Shown here piece by piece: positions 24,545 through 35,276 of a stretch of 64,000 nt of DNA. Origin of the DNA: Amoeboaphelidium protococcarum (lineage: Eukaryota > Aphelidiomycota > Aphelidea); the NCBI GenBank assembly GCA_023515745.1, contig JALECJ010000056.1, forward strand, positions 853,409 through 917,408, written 5' to 3'. Below the pieces are notes generated by a model. It saw only the letters and a program-made list of their open reading frames with translations. It did no database searches and was not told the origin of the DNA. Position numbers and translations under genes: made by a program. Every line of letters starts with the position of its first letter. Positions within the stretch are counted from its first letter, which is position 1.

Positions 24545-26077
24545 TCACTTGGAAGACGCTCCGATAGTCTCAACGTGAAAGCCCAGCTCTCTCAACTTGC
24601 CGGCGTTCATGATCAAGCGACCATCAAACAGGAAAGCTGGCTTGTTCATACTAGAGTACACCTTCTTGTAATCCAGATCCTTGAATTCATCCCATTCAGT
24701 GGCAATAACGACGGCATCGGCATTTTGAGCAGCTTCGTACGCACTGGAACAAATGCTGACAGAAGAATCCAAATCCTACACTTTGTACTCATTCAGTGAC
24801 GACACGCTACCGTGTTTACGCATTGAGCCATTGCCACGATCCAGACTAGGCATCAAACTTGGCTCAGACAGATCCATGACGATTTGTTCTCTCTTCACCT
24901 TGGGATCATAGATTTTCACATGAGCACCTTCTTGCAACAGAAACTTGGCCAGATAAATAGACGCACTCTCACGGGTGTCGCCAGTGTTCTTCTTAAACGC
25001 AAAGCCAAATAAAGCAATAGTCTTGTTGCTCACAGTGTTAAAGAGACACTTGACAATGCGCTCACAAAATCTGCGCTTCTACCACTCATTCATTTCAACA
25101 ACCTGAGCCCAGTAGTCAGCAACCTCCTTCAGATTCAAAGATTCGCACAGCCATATGATATTCAGCAGGTCTTTAGTGAAACAAGATCCACCAAATCCAA
25201 CAGATGCTTTCAAAAATTTGTCACCAATACGAGAATCTTTGCCGATAGCGTATCCAACCTCATCAATACTGGCTCCAGTAGCCTCACACACAGCACTCAG
25301 AGCATTGATACTGCTAATTCTCTGGGCCAGAAAAGCATTGGCAGCCAGTTTAGATAGCTCACTAGACCAGACATTAGTAGTGATTATACGTTCACGTGGA
25401 ACCCAGTGCGCATAGACTGAAACCAGCTTCTCTTACGCGGCGCATCCCTCAGCAGTCTACTGAGCACCGATCAACACACGGTCAGGCTTCAACAAATCTG
25501 AGATAGCGGTACCTTCAGCCAAAAATTCTGGATTGGACAGAATATCGAATCGGATACCAGGCTTACAGTTGGCATCTAGAATCGCACGCATTGACTCCGC
25601 AGTGCGGCAAGGGACAGTTGACTTTTCAATCACAATCTTGCTAGTTTTACTCACCTCAGCGATGCGTCTGGTAGCAGACTCAATGTACTTCAGATCAGCA
25701 GCCATTCCACCACCATAACCAGCCTTCTTTGTCGGAGTATTGACACTGACAAAAATCAAGTCTGCATCCTGAATAGCCTGGTCGACATTGCTGGTAAAGA
25801 AGAGATTCTTTCCACGGCATTGAAACACAATCTCGTCCAGTCCAGGTTCATAGATGGGCAAATTATCAGAATTCCAGGCGTCGATTCTGGCTTCAGAGAT
25901 ATCGCAAATGGTCACTTGAATATCAGGACAATTTAAAGCAATCACAGCACACCTACATACAAAAAGGATCATTATGATATAATCATATCACACTACAACT
26001 ACAGCTGGTAAAACTTACGTTGGTCCTCCTACATAACCAGCACCAATACAGCAGATCTTGAGCATAGTTTGAGTCAT
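24545..26077 (-). CDS. UGDH: UDP-glucose 6-dehydrogenase
   Basis: Oxidises UDP-glucose to UDP-glucuronate, precursor of UDP-xylose and acidic polysaccharides. Exon 1 is 26019-26077, intron 25953-26018 (66 nt, GTAAGT...TATGTAG), exon 2 24545-25952; 488 residues, the usual length. Seen: NAD-binding [17 protein letters not shown] (the intron falls inside the PT-C junction), [31 protein letters not shown], catalytic FGGSCFTKD, and [15 protein letters not shown]. Only a few Gln residues are TAR, fewer than in regulatory neighbours. Divergent from the TAF8-like gene. Confidence 0.97.
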
Positions 26078-26605
26078 TTATGTTTATGGACCAGGTGTAC
26101 AGCGGACTATAAGGTACGAATTCAGAATGAATCGAGAATAATAATACCAATAAGAGCTCAGAGTGTCTGTAAAAGGAAGAAGGCGGGGAGAGTTGAGAGT
26201 ATTTATGATCGAAACAGGAAATTCTACACGCGATTTACACTGTGGATTACGTCACCTGTGCTCCGTGAAACAATTCCAATCAGGAAGTTTCAAACTGCGA
26301 CACGCGTGACGCGACTTCCTGAGCAGTATAGAGAGATCCCATTATGGTTCAACGCGAGTTTAGTCTGTATTATTAGTTTTGAGTCTTTCATAGTCATTAA
26401 GGTGTTTATGGTTTTCTGATCATAACACCTTTCCTTTTTTAAACTCTCTTTTTCTACATATTTTATTGATGAATTAAAGACGGTAGACTGAGTTCTTACT
26501 GTTTATACTATCATACTGTAGTTCAACCGTGTTTCTTTCATTGAGTTTTCGTTCCGAGCATCGTCGATATTCCTCGTTTATGTTTTCTGGTCAGCAGCAT
26601 AGGCG
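26078..26605. other. Divergent promoter between UGDH and TAF8-like genes
   Basis: 528 nt. It contains a cluster of GAAAC/GTTTC elements (26266-26292) beside ACGCG (26301-26313). The open frame at 26069-26419 has no protein support. Confidence 0.45.
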
Positions 26606-27490
26606 ATGACTGAAGATCGACATTACAGATACATAGTGAAGAGTGCTTTGCTCTTGTAGATTTTAGTAAAGCCTGTGCACCTCTAGCTGGACCGACGAAA
26701 TGTCAAGTAGTTTGATAGAATATCCACGCAGGCTCTGGAAGTGTTGGTTGATTTGTACCTCTTATTCATTCAGCGGATGGGTCTCACTTGTAAACGGTTG
26801 TCCGAGCTGAGTCATAGATAACTCTCTTCTATATTAGATATTCGCCATGCACTGGCTTCTGTTACTTAAAAGTATCAGAGTTAAACTATTTTATAATAGT
26901 AATAATAGCGGTAATATGGACAAGGTGTTGCTTATAATGCTATAAGTTCTTCGTCTGGATTGCATAATGTTTTATTTGACTTGGAAGAATTACTAGACTT
27001 TACTGCCGAATTATAAATGTATTCAAAAGATTAGATCAATTAGATTTTATAGAAAAGTAGTTAATCTGGAAATGATGCTGAATAATCATTGCATGATGTT
27101 AACGGTCATAATTAAAAGTAGCTAAGGGATGAGAGAGAGCTCACCTCGTAGCAGTAATCGTTCGGATTGTGTTGGTTACCAGATATTCCACCAAAGAACG
27201 ATACTCTCTAGGCTTTGTATGCGAATACAGCAGTCAATGCCGATTCTTTACGCGTAGAACAAGATGGATTTTAGTCACAAGGTGGTTAGAACATAAGCTA
27301 ATCGATTTTGAGGAGCATAGATGAAAAGTTACAAGCTTTACTGTTTAACGAAGATGACAGTAATGTACAGGTAGTCCAAAGTCTATTACAACGACCATAG
27401 ATGGACGTGATTGTTCAACATGACGACAGCGGTCCTTTGCGACATTTACCACTTTAAAGTGACTCGCCGTTTGGGAATACACAACAATGA
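26606..27490 (+). CDS. Histone-fold TAF8/TAF3-like TFIID subunit
   Basis: 294 residues, single exon. The first ~85 residues resemble the bromodomain-associated histone fold (IVKSALLLQILVKPVHLQLD, then a helix ending RISTQALEVLVDLYLLFIQR and SELSHRQLSSILDIRHAL). A Gln tract built mostly from TAA/TAG follows. At about residue 188 is CWLPDIPPKNDTLQAL, like the LPDFPPxHTY region of TAF8. The C-terminus is polar. Histone fold plus this Pro motif suggests TAF8; TAF3 is an alternative. The match is by eye and moderate. More than a quarter of the visible Gln codons are TAR. Confidence 0.5.
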
Positions 27491-27585
27491 ATGAATAAAT
27501 TAATACTGTAGATAAATTGCATCTTTTTTAAAATTCATTTTCACTTATAAACATTTATATTAAACTCACTATCTTTGATGTAGCG

Positions 27586-27960
27586 TCACTACTTGTTGTT
27601 AATAACAGTTCCCACAATGGGATACCTCTTCTTGAAATATTCCATCCAATCATCCAACACTTTCTGTTAATCCACAGTCAACTCGGAGTAATCAGCTTTT
27701 ACATCCTCGGGCTTGAGAGAACTTTTACCAAGAGCACATGACGCATCTTTGCCTGCAAATACATTATACCCTCTACCCTTTCCATACATCTCCCGCTTGC
27801 TACTCACATCGAAGACTATACCTTTGATCGCCACGTAGATATTGCCCGTGTCTTGAATTCCATCGTATTTGGCCAATTCATCAACACTAATCTAGTTGTC
27901 ATATTGTGGTGGAGGAATACTCGCTGGATCCGGCACTTGAAAAGGTTCTTCTGAAGTCAT
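27586..27960 (-). CDS. Cytochrome b5-like heme-binding protein (MAPR family)
   Basis: 124 residues, single exon. A cytochrome b5-like fold of the membrane-associated progesterone receptor/Dap1 type: ISVDELAKYDG, IYVAIKGIVFDVSS, MYGKGRGYNVFAGKDASCAL, and DWMEYFKKRYPIVG. The Tyr of GRGYNVFAGKDAS is where MAPR proteins ligate heme, in place of the two His of true cytochrome b5. No N-terminal membrane anchor is present, as in fungal or neudesin-like soluble forms. The last codons read AAG TAG TGA, so the chain ends NNKQ. Dap1-type proteins support sterol-synthesis cytochromes P450. Confidence 0.9.
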
Positions 27961-28149
27961 ATACTGTAAATGTCACTGTTATCTATTTATTTAAAGAGTC
28001 AGTTTGGCGCAAAATAAAGAGCAAATGGAACAACTAAACAAAAGTATGATTGACAAGTCGATTCGTTCCAAAGAGAAGTATGGGCGCCGTCCGAGGGAGT
28101 TATATTTGAGTTTCTTTACTCGTAGAGCAAAAAATCAATTTTTAAAAAA

Positions 28150-29115
28150 AATGTCTCAAAAGATTTGGGTATAGCATAAGACAGCAAGTAAGATTTATGG
28201 TCCGACCAAAATCACTATCGATGGTCTCAATGATGTGGATGATCTTATCAAGGAGATCAGGAAGGAACCCCAACTCAACATCCCTCGAAACGCGTTAATC
28301 ACCATCTACCAAGCTGATGGAAAGACTGATATTGATGTCAGAGATTCCCCCTTCAAGCATTTGGAAGGAAATTGTAGATTTAATCCTTTCATCGTATAGA
28401 CTGCCTCAGTTCTGGCATCCAGCCGTCAAGAAGCCATAAGGAGAATGAGCGTAGACGCATCTTGCCGCAAATATTTGGATGCCATTGCCAAAAGACTTGC
28501 GGAGTTCTATGATTTTAGTTATCGGTTCACCAGTGGCGCGACCATTGGAGACGTGTTAGAAGCAAAGGATGGCGTGGAAGGAGAAGATTGGGATCCGCAA
28601 AGCCAGAAAGACTCTAAATCAAGTCGACGATGATGGGTTTGTTGTTTTGATTCGTAAAGGACAACCATTGACGCAAAAAAAGCTTCCTGATGTTTATACG
28701 GCAGACGAGTGGTAAAAATCAGCAAGTTCAACAAAAGAACATCAGCTCGTATTCACAGCGGCACTTTGCCTTCGACTTCAAATGGCAAAGCATACATCAT
28801 CATCCCTCACTCTGAATTCACTGAGGAAATGATATAGTTCCTTAAAGATATTGGTGTTAAGGCGTCCCTGTTTTCCAGTCCTGATGATTTGGAAGTCAAG
28901 GATGAAGATTGTTTATCTGACAGTTCATTTATGGTATGTTGAAGTCTGACTTGATTGATGTTTCTGAGCTATATAGCGTGCTAGAATATGATACAACTGT
29001 GTGGGCGAAGAGTAATGAACGGTAAAATTGGAATTATAATAGACATCCCATCTCCAGGCATCAGTTTAGAATTTGCATTGATTATATCTAATTGATTTGG
29101 TACTTTAAAGGTCTC
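28150..29115 (+). pseudogene. Frame-broken ORF with Crinkler-like ubiquitin-like header
   Basis: The first frame (28150-28635) encodes about 160 residues beginning with a ubiquitin-like segment (KITIDGLNDVDDLIKEI, then ITIYQADGKTD), the layout of the CRN N-terminal header found in Crinkler-type proteins of oomycetes and some fungi. The reading then moves to a second frame (VDDDGFVVLIRKGQPLTQKK, about 28630-28716), then a third (KAYIIIPHSEFTEEM, to about 28940), and a further coding-like stretch follows to about 29115. No intron with the window's TGTAG acceptor explains the shifts, so I treat it as a decayed gene. CRN assignment is tentative; an ordinary ubiquitin-like protein is possible. Confidence 0.35.
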
Positions 29116-29248
29116 ATTTGAAGTTATCCAGTCGTCACTGTGACTTGATCGATGATATGCAATGACGCGCTGGTGAGAGCTACAAAGCCGTGACTAAACT
29201 CATTGCGACATTTGCAATATCATACTGTAAAATTCAAGATCGCGAATA

Positions 29249-30632
29249 ATGCTTTGGTTAATATGTGCAGTGTATGTTGTGACATTGGATGTCATATACT
29301 CCGCCAGAATATTTGAGTGTGACAATGTGGCACTCTCCCTGTTGAATGATATACTTCCTGATATTGTTTCGGTCAAGATTGCAGACATGGCCTTCTTATT
29401 GCTGCCTGATGAAATCGTGAATCTCGCTGCACCCGCAATGTCTCTATTGAAACAATGCACTCTGCATGAAGACGTGAAAATGCGCGCCTACTCTTCTAAT
29501 AATGTTACAGTTCAAACAGATCCTCCAAATTGGCCTCTTCGCGCTATTGATACTAGACAGCAAGAGCTTACTGCGGACTATGCATTTCCTGAATCAGCGG
29601 GTAATGGTTCTTACATTTACATAGTTGACTCAGGTATAACCACCAACCACGTTGAATTTCTATCACCAAACAATTGTTCTGAATCTAGAGCTTCATTTGG
29701 CGCGTCTTTTATCGCTGATCCATCCAGAGGTAAATTGTTTATAGTTTAATGTTCACCCAAAATGAGTGCATATTTACCAAATATTAAGTGTAGATGATGC
29801 GAATGGACACGGAACTATAGTTGCAGGAATGGCAATAGGAAATACAGTGGGCGTCGCTAAATAAGCTTAGGCTATTGGTGTTTAAGTTTTAGATCAGAAT
29901 GGGGAGGCTAACGTATCAGTGATTTTAAGAGGACTTGAATGGGCTTACGATGACGCAGTAACGCGCGATCTATCTCGAGGATCTGCAATTATCAATTTGT
30001 CGCTGGGTGGCTTTTATAGCAGTGCGTTGAATCGCGCCGTTAATCGCATCTCTGACGAGGGAGTTCCCATTGTGGCAGCAGCTGGGAATGAAGGCATATC
30101 AGCTTGTCTATTCAGTCCTGCCTCTGCCGGGGAGGCTATCACTGTGGGAAGTTTCAATCAAGACTTTCGAGTATCCACGTTTTCTAATACTGGACGCTGT
30201 GTGGATATCTACGCTGGTGGGGAGGACATATACTCGTCAGTCTTTGAGAATGCGCCAATATCTGAACTGTCCGGTATTAGGGAGGTGAGTACGCAGTGTT
30301 TCAACGATTCAACTTATATTGAGCAGAGCGGAACATCATTTTCTGCTCCGGTGGTAAGTGGAATATTGGCAATCTATCAGTCTCATTTCAAAATCAATTA
30401 GACAGATGCAATCGATCCTGACAGTTATTCGTCTGATCTAAAGAAGCTCCTGATCGATCAATCCACTTCTCAACGTCTGGGAAGATCCCAAGTCTAAGTT
30501 GCTTACGTATATCCTCCTCAGTTTTAAACTCCTACTACATCAAACAGCTAATCCTCAGCCAGTCCAATTTCGCTCCGGAAGTTGCTACCAGTAATCATTG
30601 CAATTTCAATAGTCTTGATGATTGTCAGTTGA
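29249..30632 (+). CDS. Subtilisin-like serine protease, membrane-anchored
   Basis: Exon 1 29249-29729, intron 29730-29793 (64 nt, GTAAAT...GTGTAG), exon 2 29794-30632; 439 residues. Signal peptide at residues 1-20, an inhibitor-like propeptide, then a proteinase-K-type S8 domain: Asp in SYIYIVDSGITTNHVEF, His in NGHGTIVAGMA, the oxyanion region VPIVAAAGNEG, and Ser in EQSGTSFSAPVVSG. The usual His after GHGT is Ile here. A Ser/Thr/Pro-rich stalk and a hydrophobic segment (LLPVIIAISIVLMIV) end the protein, suggesting a surface-anchored protease. The intron separates the Asp and His parts. It sits in an accessory stretch with decayed ORFs on both sides. Confidence 0.93.
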
Positions 30633-30769
30633 TCTGAGTTTATCTAGCATATGATGAGCATCTCAATTAGCAGATTCACGCGTTAGATAATACTTACGCT
30701 CTTGTGTATTTTGGTATAGGTATATATGCATGACGAATATGAATAAACTTAGCTTTTATTTCTTTGTCT

Positions 30770-30856
30770 ATTGTCCGTGTTTAATCGTTGCTTTAAATAA
30801 AGCATTGATTTAAAATCAGCCTCTGAAGGCTGAAACGACCTTTATTTAAATCATGT
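30770..30856 (+). repeat. Direct repeat copy 1 (~90 bp, imperfect)
   Basis: Resembles 32290-32388 in the same orientation: both read CCGTGT, TTGCT, (A)AGCATT, ATTGAT, TCAGCC, CTGAAGG, TTAAATCATG in order with substitutions and small gaps. The core TCAGCCTCTGAAGGCTGA is nearly palindromic. Copy 1 lies just after the subtilisin gene. Confidence 0.6.
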
Positions 30857-31133
30857 AGTCCCGCTTTCTACCGAAGTAATGTTCAAAAGTGTTTTCTTGT
30901 CCTGCTGCACAGCTCACAAAAACCCGTAATTGGAGCTTTCGTTCGCTTTCATTTATTCCTCCATTGTAATGGACGAGCAGAAGCGAAAATATAGCCTGAT
31001 CCGCCATCCTCTCGAATGCAGCTAAGATCAGTGCAGCTGTGACAATGGATGTAAGATATATTGAGAAGCTTTGAGATTTTTGAAAATTATTGGAAGACGA
31101 CGGAAAGTCTGAAATGGCTTTAATGAAGGACAA
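30816..31133 (-). CDS. Doubtful small membrane protein
   Basis: An open frame of 105 codons with one hydrophobic stretch (IYLTSIVTAALILAAF) and ending at a TGA inside repeat copy 1. It overlaps other doubtful frames, has no homology I recognise and may be chance. Listed because its end coincides with the repeat. Confidence 0.2.
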
Positions 31134-31163
31134 TCATGGTGTCTTTCTGTATGCAATAGAATT

Positions 31164-31983
31164 ATGCGCGGTAAAAGCAAGAGACACCACAGAATTCCAT
31201 GGCCCGCATCTATTAGTATCCTTCGTGTCATAGACGGTTGGGAAGGCGAAATTAATGGGACCTACCCTGCCGATGAGTATGATCTACTTGAAGACATTAT
31301 ATCTGGTTCTAATCTTGGAGATGCGACTGTGCGAGATTCAAGATTAATGATTTACATAATCCTTATGGTGCTTTGGTGTCCGCCGAGGGGGGGGGGGCAG
31401 AAATTGAAATCGGCCTGCGAGCGACGAAGAACGATTGTTGTTAAAGGAGAGACAGGTAAGAATTACGACGTTGAGGAGACTTTGTTTGACTTGTTCGTCG
31501 CCGAGAATCCGGAATGGGTCCCTAGAAGAGTTATGTTGTATTGCGCGACCATGATTTACTCAAGTACAAGTCACATGCAAGCGCCAGTAATTCTTCAGCA
31601 TTATCTTAGTCGCCATGTTTTCCGATAATGCCGTTCCGAAGCTTGATATGGATGTTCACTTGAAGAAACATATGCCTGCGGAGATTTGAAACGCCATATT
31701 TGGTATAATAAGGGAGGCAATTTTAAAAGCGTTTCTTAAAACTATCTTGGTCCAAAATCCTGTGCGTTTCGATTACCACTCGGCAAAACTTGATTTCGAA
31801 TTGCCTTTGGACCGGTTTGGGCCTGATTTCGCTGTTATTGCTCACCCGTTGACTGAATTGTTAAAAGATGGCGTATCTACTGCTTTAATTTCTGACTTCA
31901 GTGATGAGAAGAATTTAAATTCTAATTCGTTGAAACCCATATTGGTACGCAGAAAATCAAATCAACCGGACACCACGCAATGC
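31164..31983 (+). pseudogene. Decayed ORF region between repeats
   Basis: Two coding-like segments in different frames: 31164-31643 (frame 0; contains RRRTIVVKGETGKNYDVEET) and 31615-31983 (frame 1; contains LDFELPLDRFGPDFAVIAHP and is broken by a TGA at 31687). An 11-G run at 31387-31397 may have shifted the frame or be an assembly artefact. Composition suggests a former protein gene of unknown kind. No TGTAG acceptor joins the pieces. Confidence 0.3.
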
Positions 31984-32289
31984 TGATTGTTGGTGTCAGG
32001 AAACAGGAAAATGGTGTTAGATACTTTTAAAGATCTTGTGGAGTAAGAATCCGTTCTTTGACTCTGATTACTTGGAATCGTGCAAAACTCTCGTTCACTT
32101 TGTGTAAACTGCACAGATCGAATGAGCGAATCCACAACTAACAACAATGATCCAGTTGAGTGCTCGATGTTGGAGAAACATTCGATCCCGAAATGTTTCA
32201 CCAGTTGTAAGATAAGACTGAATAAATGTAGCATCTTCCATGACTCTCCATATATTCATTTTTTTACACTGTAATTCATTTCATTGTCA

Positions 32290-32388
32290 AAAGCCCGTGT
32301 CAAATTGCTCCTTAAACAAGCATTAAACGTATTGATCTTAGATTCAGCCCCTGAAGGTTGAAGCGGCGGCGCCCGCCCTTAAATCATG
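32290..32388 (+). repeat. Direct repeat copy 2 (~90 bp, imperfect)
   Basis: Partner of 30770-30856. It ends in TTAAATCATG like copy 1 and carries TCAGCCCCTGAAGGTTGA at the palindromic core, plus a GC-rich insert (GGCGGCGCCCGCCC). About 1.5 kb separates the copies. Confidence 0.6.
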
Positions 32389-32441
32389 AGATCATTTTCC
32401 TAATAAGCATAAATTTAAACAATATAGTCTGGAATTTACAT

Positions 32442-33773
32442 ATGAAGACACTTTTGAATTTGACACTAGCTGCTTCCATACTTGCCGGATTGTCCATCAA
32501 TTCTGTGATTGCTATCAATATTGGCGCGTTGTTTGGGCGTCATGATATCGACAGCCGCGAATTTGAGAATTTTAGTTAAATGCCATTTGGCTAAAAGGAC
32601 CTGGTGCTATTCCCGTCATATGGTGTGTTGAAGTATAAGCTGCCGTGCACTTCTGAACGTGCATGTCCAAGAGTTTACTCTGTGCATGTATAAGCCGTTG
32701 CTTTGCAGTATACAGACGAGGCTGGAAATTTTGCCAGATTCTAATCCTTCGTCGACATTGACAATGATGATTATGGCCCTGATTCTTACCTCCCTCCGCT
32801 GGAAAAGACATTGCAGTTCAACAATTTTAAACACTTTTTCGCCGATGATCTGAATAACCGCTCTGTCCGCTTAGACTTGAGCTCCAACGTGAATGATCGC
32901 AAGTCTGTGCGAATACTGAATGCCACCACTTCCGTTGCTGAAAATCTGGTCGTCTCATACAACACGACAGCTGTTGAGGCAATTACTGGTCAAGATGGAT
33001 TCATTGAGCTAGATCTTCTAGTAGAAGTAAATGGATATTACGATGGATCATAGCTGACTGTTAATGGTGAATTTGAAGGTGTTAGCACCAGCGCTGAATT
33101 ATTTCTGCACGGTTAGAAAGGCCTTACTGTTGTATTTGATGTCGACGAAACTCTTAAGCTTTATGGTAGAGGTTTGGAAGCCATCAAATCTCTCTTATTC
33201 CGCAAATACGTCCCCGTAACTGGCGTTGTCCCACAGGTCCAGAGATGGTATAACGATGGCATTCCTCGCTCTGGCGACAATTTTAGTATGCCAATGTTCT
33301 ACTTCTTGAGTGCTGGTCCATGGCCGATGGCATCTGCCAATCTCGCTTTTGTCAAGAATTTCAGTATTCCTTATGGTCCGGTCGCTGTAAACAAATTCTC
33401 TGTGAATATCGACTCTCCTGCAGAGTTATCCAAGACTCTTTCTATCGTGAATTCTTAACAATTGAAAACTGACGCGTTCGCAAAGTTGTTCAGAAGAATG
33501 CCTAACAGAACTTATATCCTGAGTGGTGACAGCGTCATGAAGGATCCAGAGTTCTAGACTGGCATTATGTAGAACCCGGAATTTGCTTCGTAAATTGCTA
33601 TGCAGACTATTCGCATTTCGCCGGCTGTCGGTTGGATAAAGAATCGTCAAGGTCGCTTCAACAAAGTCCTGAAGGATCTTCCTGAAAGCAAGTATTTGTT
33701 ATTCAAAAACATCACTGAAATGTCTCAGATCGACACGCGTCAGATTTTAATTAACACTGGTGCGAACAATTGA
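32442..33773 (+). CDS. Secreted APP1/DUF2183-like phosphatidate phosphatase-type protein
   Basis: 443 residues, single exon. Signal peptide at residues 1-25. The C-terminal half holds a HAD-type aspartate motif (GLTVVFDVDETLKLYGRGLE), then FYFLSAGPWPMA and PYGPVAVNKF, the pattern of the DUF2183/App1 catalytic domain (DxDxT then a serine-rich 'SxxPW' motif). App1 is an actin-patch phosphatidate phosphatase; here the signal peptide points to secretion, as in many fungal and bacterial DUF2183 proteins. Potential N-glycosylation sites are frequent. Several TAR Gln codons. The final residue of each motif agrees but substrate is not known. Confidence 0.77.
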
Positions 33774-34025
33774 AAATCTCGTAGAATAGAATATGGTTAG
33801 TAAGTACGTAGTTTAAGTTACTTATCTTTTTTCATAGCATCCAGTGGTTGTGCTTATCACACATGACCTGTTTAAAACAAAAATACGATCGATCGAAAGG
33901 TCAAGTTGACTTTAGAAGGTATTTTTAGACATTTCTATAATCAAATTAATGACTTGATAAGTGAAGCCCCGCTTTTCATCATCATTCATAACAACAACTC
34001 AAAATAAACACAAACCATCAAGACA

Positions 34026-35058
34026 ATGTATTCGAATTTATAAAGTGTAAATTAAACCACGACTTACTGTACAAAATGTCAGCAGTAATGCGAAGATGAA
34101 GCCTTTATAGCGTTGCGAGATGGCACATCGTTTCACCGTCAGTGTTTCACTTGTGACATTTGTTAAAATGAGATGCCATTGAAATTCGCCTTTAAAAATG
34201 GGAAATATTATCATACAGAGGTATGGCACTACGTTATCAATATTGTTATATAAATTCTCCATGTTTATTAAAATTGCTGTATGTAGTGTTATGCCAATGC
34301 CAAAGCAACGGCGCCTAAATGTTTCAAGTGCGAAGGGCCAATAATCGGTAGCGAAGTGAGCGTTGTGTTGGGAAATGATATGAAGTTTCACGCAAGATGC
34401 TTCGTTTGTGATGGATGTGGCCAGTAATTATCTGATAGATTTTATTAGAATAACAGCTTGTTTTATCATCAAGAGGTAATGTAAAATATCAATTGCAAAA
34501 ATCGCATAATAATCATTTTCTAATCAATTGTAGTGCGTGATTTGCTCTCTCTGTAACAGCAATCTGAATGGTCTCAATTTCAGTCAATTACAAGACGGTG
34601 GCTACGTGTGCGATCCGTGTCTCTATCAGTAGATGCGGCAAGAAGAAAAGATCACGGCTGTCAATGGACAACACGACTCTAATCCGGATCCAGTCCCATA
34701 ACAACAGTAATTCTATGGATAACCGGCAATGTCATAGCCGAGATAGTAACCATTTGTATAGGCACAGGATCAATACGCTAATGCTGCCTACTTTCAATAA
34801 TAACAACCACAATATGTGCAGCAAAATCAGTATGGGTATCAAATGCCGCAGAATTATGTGCCACAGTAGGGTGCGCCTCAAAGAGCGCCGACAGCTCAGA
34901 GTGCCCTTTTAAACAGTCACAATAACTATGGATCTCAAGGTTCACTAGCTCATCAGGCGCAAATGGTCAATGGCGGTTAGTATTATCAACAGTAGTAGCA
35001 GTAGTAGTAGGTCTATCAGCAATAATAACAACAGTTTCGAAATCAGTACGCTCGCTGA
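34026..35058 (+). CDS. LIM-domain protein with Gln-rich tail
   Basis: Three exons: 34026-34220, 34287-34475, 34534-35058 (introns 66 and 58 nt; donors GTATGG and GTAATG; acceptors TGTAG); 302 residues. Two LIM domains and a third half-domain: CTKCQQQC ... FHRQCFTCDIC ... YYHTE|C; CFKCEGPI ... FHARCFVCDGC ... FYHQE|C; CSLCNSNL ... YVCDPC. Both introns fall precisely before the Cys that closes a LIM finger. The C-terminal 150 residues are Gln/Tyr/Pro-rich, Gln being largely TAR. Same LIM layout as the next gene, hence a tandem paralogue, but this one lacks WH2 and acidic tails. Likely a cytoskeletal adaptor by family; partner unknown. Confidence 0.9.
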
Positions 35059-35276
35059 AACCGAGTGTTTGAATGCGCGCGCCGCAGATCGATTGAGGTT
35101 TCACCTGTTTCAGCGCAATGATGAAATGCTATAAATAGACTAATTACCTTTCAATCAATCTCTTTCACCGGGCACTCATTATTTCCCCTCATATTATTAT
35201 TATTATTGCATCCAAGTTGCCTGTCTTCTTTAGATATTTATATACTTTGTAAATTTGTAAATTGATAAGGATTTTG

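Noticed and set aside
34476-34533. TAR-containing intron read through as coding
   Set aside because: The intron joins two LIM half-fingers exactly and has a TGTAG acceptor; reading through would insert unrelated residues between zinc ligands.
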